64,000 bases of DNA from Collybiopsis luxurians FD-317 M1 (lineage: Eukaryota > Basidiomycota > Agaricomycetes > Agaricales > Omphalotaceae), in NCBI GenBank assembly GCA_000827265.1, contig KN834789.1, positions 445,536 through 509,535 on the forward strand, in the 5' to 3' direction. The translations under genes were made by a program, and so were the position numbers. The notes below the pieces were generated by a model that saw nothing but the letters and a program-made list of their open reading frames with translations, searched no databases and was not told the origin of the DNA. Shown piece by piece: positions 56,366 through 64,000 of this stretch; position 1 is the first letter of the stretch, and every line of letters starts with the position of its first letter.

Positions 56366-58574
56366 TCACCTGTAGCCATCATTGGGCGATTCCGACGTGG
56401 TATCGCTATTCGAACTCTGCCCAGTAACATCACTGTTCGAAGAAATTGCTGTTCCAGGTTCTCCGGTCAAATTGCCTTGCGACCACTGGTATTGGATCAA
56501 TCCCGATATACCAGATGTAATTCCAGCTATTAAATCATAAATATTCAAAAAGATTCAAGCGAGCCGCCAGGACGTACCATTCAACCACGAAGAATAGGCG
56601 GTCGCCTGCTGACTGTCCGTAACGCCAAAGTTTTGTGTCGTATTAGCTAACAGACAGATTAGATTGAGGGTCAGAAAGAAGGGTAATTAGTATATACTTG
56701 TCGACTGTGAAGCAAATGGAGCAATGGTAGTATTGAACGGTACGAAGAACGGAGCGTTGTCCTGAGTCACGAGACCGAATCCGGTAAGTGTCACTGGTTT
56801 ATTATATCTGCTTGGAATGAGACTATAGCCGTTCATTCGATGTGCATAATACTCACATGTTGGCCACCTGGCCATGGGTAGTGATCCAGTCGAGCCCACT
56901 CTGCAAGGTATTGTTAAAGGCCGGAAGACTGGGGTCATCAACGCCGTCTGTCAGCAACGCTTAACGTCAGATCCTGTGACCCACTATCAACAAAGAGGAA
57001 AATTTTGCATACAGCTATTCTGATCAGGGAATAGTTGGAAGGAACCGAAGCCGATTTGGGGGATGTTAAGAATATCCTCACTATCGACGCCTTGAGAGCC
57101 ATCGAACGCGGATCCAACGCCTTGAACGCCGTCTTGCCGTTTGGTGGCTTCATAGGAGGTAAAAAAACAACTCAAGTTCGAGGTTCTGCGTGACTTACGA
57201 GTGGAAACCCAGCGACCACGAATACGAACGCGTGCACCTTGTTCCTGTTCAGATTTGGGTAAAAGTGCCCTAGTCTTCTTCCATCGCTCATTTCGTTCCT
57301 GGATGATGCGAGCTCTGGTCAATGGCTTCGCAATGGTACGACGATCCGGTGTTGCGGGAGCAGATGGTCCAGGAGGTGGCGCCGGGGGGTTGAGAGGAAA
57401 GAGCTTGGGACACCCGAGGCATAGGAATCCTTGGGAGCTATTGGTACATAAGTACAAGTGGAAGGTATAGCGAATAGAACAAACCCAGAGGCAATCAGAT
57501 GGTTCGGGTCAATGGAGCTGATGTGGGTGGCAATTCTCGAATGCCATTGGGTAATATTGTTTGCAGTACAACCTGGAGATGCAGCAACCGAAGAATTGCA
57601 TCTTGGGTCGTTCGCAATCTCCCAAGCGAATACCGAAGGGCTATTGACGTATCTAGTAACGATCTGGGTTGTGTAATTCATGTACGTCTGTACGAGCGTC
57701 TCGTTCGTGTAGAATTCGTCGTGGTTTTTGAGTCCAAATTGGCGGACGTAGACATCCATCCCACCTGAAGGCAACGTCAGGAAACGTTTGATAAATCGCG
57801 GGTTATTCTCACCGTAATCATTACTAAGAAAGTTCCTGGCACGGGAAGTATTGAAGACTTCCACTGGTGTGGCGCGACTCTGCACCGAAGACTGGAGATT
57901 GGCTTTTATCTACATTAGATTAAGAACACGATAGATATGAATAAGACTTACCGATAGAATCAGTTAAGTTGTCAGTGGCCAAAGGCGACCAGTTGTTAGT
58001 CAAAGAAAGCAGTACATAGATGCCGAAACGTTCAGCGTGCTGAATGATCAGGTCAAGCTTCTGCAGACCGTTGGTTCCATTGTTGATCGTAGTTGTCCCG
58101 TTGGAGATCAGTTGGAACCAGGTCCCATTCTCAGGTATGGTCTCAACGTCTATGCAATGTTCAGATTTTGGGTGTTTGATAAGAGACAAAATTACCGTTA
58201 AATGCCCATGTCCGTACGACGTTAATCCCTAGACGGGAGATGTTCGAAAAAGTGTCGATAATGTCTTGCTCTGTAGAATCTGTCAAACAAGGTCGAACTT
58301 GATAAACATCAAACGACGCGAACCAGTATTGAGGGCTGCAAGCCAGTATACGTTGGTTCCAATGAACGGAAATTCACTGAAGAGAATTGCCCGATTACTC
58401 TAAAGTAACCTAAATCGATTATTCGGCGTCCACAACTCACCTCCCATTCACCGTAAACTTGGACCCTTGGGTTTGGACGAACTGCGGACTAACTCTCTTG
58501 ACAGTCTTCGTAGGCACTGTTGCAGAGCTCAAGACAGCGCAGGCGAGAACTGAGAACAACTTCGTCAACTTCAT
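56366..58574 (-). CDS. GH5_7-like protein (mannanase family) lacking both catalytic glutamates
   Basis: This is a secreted-type protein with the fold of fungal GH5 subfamily 7 beta-mannanases. It starts at 58574 with a signal peptide (MKLTKLFSVLACAVLSSATV). Family segments are FPFIGTNVYWLAAL, INVVRTWAFN, NGLQKLDLIIQHAERFGIYV, YVNSPSVFAWEIANDPRC, SSIDPNHLIASG, IPQIGFGSFQLFPD, NKPVTLTGFGLV and a final SPNDGYR. The acid/base motif WELxNEPRC reads WEIANDPRC, so Glu is Asp (57607-57609). The nucleophile motif KPVxxEEFG reads KPVTLTGFG, so the Glu position is Gly (56780-56782). A Pro/Arg-rich insert of about 70 residues (around PLNPPAPPPGPSAPATP) sits after the fourth segment. Canonical retaining hydrolysis is unlikely. 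It may be a binding protein or have another activity. Confidence 0.8.
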
Positions 58575-59229
58575 GGCGGCCTGTGTGCCTTGTGGGTGCA
58601 AAAAGGCAGACGGAACGGTCCCAGATTCGACCTGAGTTGATTTAAGTACTCGGAACCCTTTTAGCCTTGATCATCTTCGCATTCTCCGGAAACTCGGCCA
58701 TAAGTGTTGAACACTGCCCCAGCGTTAACTTTTCAACATACCGATGATGATGATCAAGTGCATGTGCCCATTATGAAGAAAAATGCCAGAATTAGAGTTC
58801 AGGCAGACACAGTACACCGTGCATGGAAAAAGTCAATGATTTCTGGAAGGAATGAACATATTGAAGGCAAGGATGCAATCCACGAAATGGATGAGACACA
58901 AATATCAGGGTTTCAGTGTTTCAGGGTTTCAGGAATGAACGCTGAGCGGTGATAAGTTACATCCTCGCAAGGACTAGTGGATTAACCGCTATTAAGCGAG
59001 GCGCGCGTTGTATTTATCGCGTTTGGCCGGAATTGAGAAATTCCCCTAGTTTTTGATGGCGGTGTCGCGAACAGTCCGGTACAGTCGGAGTCTAGGCCAG
59101 TCTCAGCCAAGTATTCCCAAACCCTTGCGGTTTACTTACCGTTGATTTACGAAACCTCCTAACATTATTTAACTCGTGACTCACCACCTATAGACCCATT
59201 CAGATACACATGATGCTATCAGTACACTC
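58575..59229. promoter_or_regulatory. Divergent promoter region, GH5_7-like and TPR genes
   Basis: This 655-bp spacer separates the starts of two divergent genes. It should carry both promoters. A plus-strand ORF at 58704-58952 is not supported by any motif. No clear TATA box at a usual distance was found for either gene. Confidence 0.4.
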
Positions 59230-60756
59230 ATGTTCAGAGCAAGGACAGCTCTACAGCTTGTAGCTCGACATCCTGCTCGCTTTCCATCATCACCTCGTCT
59301 ACATTCCTCCAGATCACCGCGTCCGGAAGACCTTCCACCGGCTCAAACTCATTCTGTTCAAGAAGGTTTTGCTCAAGGACCTGTCTTCGTCTTCAATGTT
59401 GCAAAGCGCTTCATACGATATTCTGCCATTGGCCTCGTAGCTCTCGGACTAACCTCCGCTGTCGCTTTCGAGGGAACGCATTTTTGGGTCGAAAACGTCG
59501 AGTTTGCCCTGCCTAAGGATGATGCAGAATCTCGAAAGTGGGAGTGGAATCTGGAGAGAGAAAATTGGTCTGGAGATGTAGAATCTGGAGGGACAGATCC
59601 GGCGCTGGGTTTTCAAGGTCGACATCTGGTGCGGGCAGCTTGGATGGCACAAAAATGGGGAGTGGACCAAAGCACAGCTGTCCTCAGCTCAGACGCGGTT
59701 AGTCAGAGCGACGGTGGACTCTTAGGTCCGCGGGGACTCATCATCATCGATCCGCGCTTGGTCAAAGCAGAAGTGTTTTTGCGGGATGCAATCGCAATTG
59801 CTGAGGGAAAAGGCATCGAAAGAAAGCTTCGGCCGTGGACAATGTCGCAACTGCTTTCCTTGCACGCTTCTATTCTCGAGCGAATGGGCGCGGAATCCAT
59901 GAAAACCGCCAAAGCACAATACGAGCGTGCTTGGAGCTCTCAACCGTTCATTGGCCCGCAATCAGCTCGTATTGCTCTGAAAATCGGTGATCTCAATCGC
60001 AGACTAGGCCATGATACGGAGGCTCTTGCTTGGTGGAATCGTGCTGTGCACATCGCACAACCTAATTTGGAGAAAACGGGTGTCCCGTCAGCGATGCCCT
60101 CATCTCCGTTTTCCCAACGTTCCCTTTTGTTCGCCCTTTCTTCCTTATCAGCGTTTTATGCGACGACCGGAGATTTCACCAAAGCTCAATCCACCGCGGA
60201 AACATCTCTGGATCTCATTCGATCCGTCCGACAGCCCGAATCCATTGCTTCCATTTCGCCTGCTCATGCTCTCCATGCCTTGACGTTACTTCAGCGCTCA
60301 TCAGTTCTCGCCGTTCACCTTGCCGAGGTACTTTATGCCCAAAAGAAACCTGCAATTCTCTCTACTCAATGGCTTACAACTGCTGCGGAGTCGTCACAAC
60401 GGGTTCTTCGTGGGCTGACTGGACTACCGCTGAATAACTTAACTGCCGATCAAGTATTGGCCCCACCATCTACGACAGTTGAATCTTCGTTTATAAATTC
60501 GCCCACTCTAAATAAACCTGCCACTAGTTTATACAGAGATGCTAGACGAACAGCAGCAGAGGCGTGGAATTTGACAGGTATTCTGTTGGAAACTCAGATA
60601 AAGAATCCACGGGCTGCATTCGCCGCTTACGAAAACGCGGTACGTCTAGCAGGTAGCAGCAAGGAGGTAGGTACACCCGCAGATAAAACGCTGAAGGCTG
60701 ATTGGGAGGTGATATGGGGCAATTATATACGGCTCAAACCCAAGATGGAGGAATAA
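59230..60756 (+). CDS. Mitochondrial inner-membrane TPR-type protein
   Basis: This single-exon gene encodes 508 residues. The N-terminus is basic and Ser/Pro-rich (FRARTALQLVARHPARFPSS), as in a mitochondrial presequence. It is followed by one membrane segment (YSAIGLVALGLTSAVAFEGTHFW) near residue 65. The rest is helical with TPR-like pairs: AEVFLRDAIAIAEG, QLLSLHASILERMG, KAQYERAWSSQP, IALKIGDLNRRLGHDTEALAWWNRAV, LLFALSSLSAFYATTGDFTKAQSTAETSLDLI and AEAWNLTGILLETQIKNPRAAFAAYENAVRLAG. The layout (presequence, one membrane helix, TPR region) resembles the yeast Yme1 adaptor Mgr3. The sequence was not compared, so this is a hypothesis. The intronless structure is unusual in this window. Confidence 0.72.
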   Translation: MFRARTALQLVARHPARFPSSPRLHSSRSPRPEDLPPAQTHSVQEGFAQGPVFVFNVAKRFIRYSAIGLVALGLTSAVAFEGTHFWVENVEFALPKDDAESRKWEWNLERENWSGDVESGGTDPALGFQGRHLVRAAWMAQKWGVDQSTAVLSSDAVSQSDGGLLGPRGLIIIDPRLVKAEVFLRDAIAIAEGKGIERKLRPWTMSQLLSLHASILERMGAESMKTAKAQYERAWSSQPFIGPQSARIALKIGDLNRRLGHDTEALAWWNRAVHIAQPNLEKTGVPSAMPSSPFSQRSLLFALSSLSAFYATTGDFTKAQSTAETSLDLIRSVRQPESIASISPAHALHALTLLQRSSVLAVHLAEVLYAQKKPAILSTQWLTTAAESSQRVLRGLTGLPLNNLTADQVLAPPSTTVESSFINSPTLNKPATSLYRDARRTAAEAWNLTGILLETQIKNPRAAFAAYENAVRLAGSSKEVGTPADKTLKADWEVIWGNYIRLKPKMEE

Positions 60757-61163
60757 AGACGACAGTGTCATACAACAAACATGTAGTTATATGTATCACG
60801 CGTCTTGCGTTCGGTTTACTTACTTCGAATAAAGTTTGCCGTAACTTCTTCGTTCTGCTGCTCCTGTGGCCTTGATAGAGGCTTAGGTTGCTCCCGAATT
60901 GTAGTTTAAGCGCCCTTGCTATTTGCCATTGTCATTGCTCTTCGCACCTTCTCAGCCGGTTGAATCAAAACACGAAAATTCTGGTTGCTCCCCGTCCTCA
61001 ACAGCATGTCAAAGTGTTCAATAGAGTATGCGTTGCGCAGCATAAGGAGGATGAGTTTCAACATGGTATCAACTCCACAATCGAAATATCATATAGTAAC
61101 ATATTTAAACACAAGTCTCCAATTGCACGATCGCCGTTTCCCTGCAAGCTCGTCCTCCCATAC
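60757..61163. other. Spacer upstream of the S53 peptidase gene
   Basis: This region lies between the TPR gene and the sedolisin gene, both on the plus strand. It should hold the peptidase promoter; a TATA-like catatttaaaca lies about 60 bp before the ATG (61099-61110). An ORF that runs into the gene from 60888 has no ATG near its start and no signal-like features. Confidence 0.45.
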
Positions 61164-63449
61164 ATGATGGGTTTGCCCTTACTTATAGCTATTTCATGCT
61201 TGTTCTCGCTGACACCCTTTGTCAATGCATTAAGCAATTCCGTTGGTCGTCCCATGGTTGTTCACGAGAGTCGCAGAGATATCCCTCCTCAGTACTCTCA
61301 TGAAGGGTCTCCTCATCCAGAGACTCTCGTCAGCCTTCGAATTGGTCTTACTTCCTCAAACAGGGATGGGCTCGAGAAGGCCCTATTTGATGTCAGCGTT
61401 CCAGGTAGTCCTTCGTATGGAAAGCATCTCAGCATGGAGGAGGTGCGTGTAAAGAAAATGTTTTGAGCTTGGCTATATTTCTGTCAGATCAAAAACTATA
61501 CCTCCGCGTCCCCTCAATCAGTCACAGCAGTTACCGAATGGCTGGCCGAATATGGAATCAGCGACGCACAACTCGAAACCATCAAGGTTCACGATTATCT
61601 CACCTTTTCCGCGCCTGTCTCTGCAGCTAATCATCTTTTTGATACCGAATTCCACTCCTTTGTTCACGCTCCTACTGGAAAACGCGCTATTCGCACTTCG
61701 CAATATTCTATCCCGGAAGATCTTCGATCTCATATCAGTATAGTCTATCCCACAACTTCTTTCGACCTGTCTGCACCTCGTGGTCTCTCAGTTTCTTATA
61801 GCAACGTAAAAAGAGCTGCCGATGGAGAACCTCTGGAAGTTGAATCACCCAAAGTGGATCCCTCCTGTGCAAACACTATCACTCCGCAGTGTCTTCAAGA
61901 TCTTTATGATATACCCAAAACTCCTGCTAGTCAGCCTTCAAACCGGATTGCTGTTCCTGGTCTCATTGAATATTGGGCTCAGGTTGGCATTGTTATGTAG
62001 CTGGAGAAAGTCTAACTTAATCCGATGAATCTATAGTACGCTGATCTGCAAGCTTTTCTCGAGAGGCTTAGGCCCGACATGCCACCGAATACGACATTTT
62101 CCGTAGAAACTATTGATGGAGGGACCAACCCTCAAGGGCCAGACAAAGCTGGATACGAAGCAGTAAGTAAATTTCAGATAAGATGAAATGGGTCGCTCAC
62201 TGTAACAACAGAACCTGGACATCCAGTACACTGTTGGACTTGCAACAGGTGTAAACACCACCTTTATTTCGGTTGGTCCTAACAATACCGACGGTGCTGC
62301 GATTGGATTCTTGGATGTGGTCGAATATCTTTACAATATGACTGATCCCCCTCAAGTCATGTCTATGAGCTACGGATATGAAGGTAGCTAAGCATGTTGT
62401 TGAACAGTTGGCCTCTTCATTTTTTTTGGCATTTTAGAATGGTGGCTCACTCCGTCACTGGCCCGGTAAGCGTTCTGACACAAGTTGTGTTTTTTTTTCT
62501 TTCTATAACTCTTTGACTTTAACTAGACATATCTGTGATGTGTACATGGCGCTAGGCGCTAGGGGTACGAGCTTGGTGTTTGGCTCTGGAGACGGAGGTG
62601 TCAGCGGTGCTGAACGAAGTGAGAATACACTTATCTTAAATAATGACTCCCTACATAACTCTGTCGCAGATGACACTTGTACAGAATTCTTGCCCGCTTT
62701 TCCGGGTGGCTGTCCCTACATAACGAGCGTCGGCGGTACGTACTCAATCAATCCTGAGTTATCGACGAACTTCAGCAGCGGAGGTGAGCCTTTGGTACTT
62801 TTTCTTGCGCATGTCGTTCCGACCTTCGATGTAGGCTTCTCGGGCTACTTCCCACGCCCATCCTATCAAGAGCAAGCTGTCGCTCCTTTCCTTGAGAACC
62901 TCGGGGACACTTACAAAGGATTATACAACGCCAGTGGTCGTGGTTTCCCTGACATTGCTGCTCAATCACACAATGTCGAGATCATTACCGGTGGCGAAAC
63001 GGTTTACATTAACGGAACTTCTTGCTCAGGGCCCATCTTTGCCAGCATGGTCGCACTTGTCAATGATCGTTTGATAGCGGCTGGTCGCCCTCCGCTCGGA
63101 TTTTTAAATCCTTTGTACGTGTACATTGCCATGGAATACCCGGCTTGCTCTCTCTAACGTTTCTGCAACGACTCAGCCTTTACAAAAACACTCAGATATT
63201 CACGGATATCACTGACGGCTTACCAAATGCTGGATGTAAGAGATATGTTTCTTTGCATCTTTCTAAATTAACTCTGACCCTCGTTTAAAGGCGGTACGGG
63301 TGGATTTAATGCCACCGTTGGGTGGGACCCAGTAAGTTGTTTTAAACCTCTATAAGGAATACCCACTATATTTCGTATAGATTACTGGACTTGGGACCCC
63401 TAACTTCCGGAAGATGCTTGAAGCTGTTGGATTACCGAGTGACAATTGA
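61164..63449 (+). CDS. Secreted tripeptidyl peptidase, sedolisin family (S53)
   Basis: The protein is a pro-form of an acid serine peptidase that releases tripeptides. I build 11 exons into 584 residues: 61164-61442, 61488-61982, 62037-62162, 62212-62383, 62438-62465, 62527-62618, 62670-62783, 62835-63114, 63177-63235, 63291-63331 and 63381-63449. A signal peptide (GLPLLIAISCLFSLTPFVNA) precedes the prodomain (HPETLVSLRIGLTSSNRDGLE, SVPGSPSYGKHLSMEE). In the catalytic domain the Glu and Asp of the triad are in EANLDIQY, the oxyanion Asp is in FGSGDGGVSG and the Ser is in NGTSCSGPIFASM. The 62619-62669 intron is open in frame. Splicing it restores the family-typical Cys-Pro-rich stretch (DTCTEFLPAFPGGCPYITSVGG). 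Several Asn-x-Ser/Thr sites fit secretion. Confidence 0.92.
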
Positions 63450-63808
63450 AGTGATAGAATGATTTTCCTGTCCTCTTAATAGAACAATAGAATGCCTTGC
63501 TGTCAAGATCTGAAATTTGATTCAAATAATCATAGAGAGTTGTCATTATAACAAAAGTTACAGAATGGAAGTAGTTTGTTCATATCTACAGCTTTGACCT
63601 CGCGAGCTCGTGAGAATGTCACCTATCACGTGGGCGTCACCTTGCTTGCAAGGTCTATTCTGACCCACTTATGAGTCATCACTCACATTTTGTTCCCGGA
63701 TCAAAATTTCATTTCGGCATCTCATGACTATATTCTCACAATCGTGCTGACCACAAAAAACAAGTACTGTATGACAGACAATTGATACGCCATACAGTGA
63801 TTGACTGT
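63450..63808. other. 3' spacer between convergent genes
   Basis: This region lies between the stop of the S53 peptidase gene and the stop of the partial gene at the right edge. Besides 3' UTR sequence it contains nothing recognised. A gtcacctatcacgtgggcgtcacc stretch near 63617-63640 includes a CACGTG core. Confidence 0.35.
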
Positions 63809-64000
63809 CTACCTGCTCTCCCGCTCCCAACTCATCACGTCGGAATCGAATCTAGTGCCTCCGATTCGAAGAGTTTGCAAAGTTGGACAGTTGTTAAAGG
63901 TGTCCTCTATGCTGGTCGAGGGGTTGTGAGGTAAAACACCTTCAGAAACGATGCTAATCCGGCGCAGGGTTGTTGTAGACGCGGCATTTGTAATGACAAG
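63809..64000 (-). CDS. C-terminal part of an LRR or F-box-like protein (partial)
   Basis: The minus strand is open from the window edge to a TAG at 63809-63811, giving 64 codons. The text (TTTLRRISIVSEG, DTFNNCPTLQTLRIGG) resembles the leucine-rich repeats of fungal F-box proteins, with TLxxLxI units. The start lies outside the window, so the whole protein cannot be judged. Only one exon is visible. Confidence 0.4.
   Translation of the reverse strand, partial: LVITNAASTTTLRRISIVSEGVLPHNPSTSIEDTFNNCPTLQTLRIGGTRFDSDVMSWERESR

Noticed and set aside
58704..58952. 82-codon ORF in the divergent spacer
   Set aside because: No motif, no conserved features, and it sits where two promoters are expected.
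62619..62669. Coding sequence within the S53 gene
   Set aside because: It is open in frame but has GT-AG ends, and removing it restores the family-typical sequence after GDGGVSG.

Overview
The window reads as nuclear DNA of a filamentous basidiomycete, probably an agaricomycete. Genes lie on both strands and are cut by many introns of about 45-60 nt with GT-AG ends (a few GC-AG). The protein set is fungal: Nur1, mitochondrial PheRS, Mge1/GrpE, Ade3-type C1-THF synthase, Rer2, Fbp1, Yme1 and Rad3/XPD, plus secreted agaricomycete-type enzymes (PNGase A-like, S53 sedolisin, GH5_7-like). The placement is inferred from protein families and intron style. No species was identified. Exon structures were built by hand from splice signals and reading-frame continuity.

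Left part (1-14 kb): a FetA/YbbL-type ABC ATPase, a coiled-coil protein, nur1, a single-pass membrane protein, mitochondrial PheRS, GrpE and the 14-exon C1-THF synthase. These are mostly housekeeping genes in convergent or divergent pairs.

Middle part (14-33 kb): an accessory block built on a PNGase A-like family. Copies A and C are tandem and look complete. Between them lies the 3' remnant of a third copy (B). The rest of B has been replaced by a 2.5-kb segment carrying an unrelated broken ORF and an atypical protein kinase gene. Direct repeats of about 1.1 kb flank that segment. They are the shared spacer plus gene 3' end of the old array. A Rer2 cis-prenyltransferase gene and a 1205-aa disordered protein follow, then a more divergent PNGase copy D.

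Right part (33-64 kb): a repeat protein, a Pmp3-like membrane protein, a four-finger C2H2 factor, fructose-1,6-bisphosphatase, an acidic nuclear-type protein, a GCIP-family protein divergent from yme1, a 74-residue cysteine-rich gene, rad3/XPD, a ferric-reductase-like oxidoreductase, a GH5_7-like protein lacking both catalytic glutamates, a mitochondrial TPR protein and an S53 peptidase. A partial gene runs off the right edge.

No CRISPR array, rRNA, convincing tRNA or intact transposon was seen. The strongest leads are the rearranged PNGase array, the apparently inactive GH5_7-like protein and the small cysteine-rich gene.
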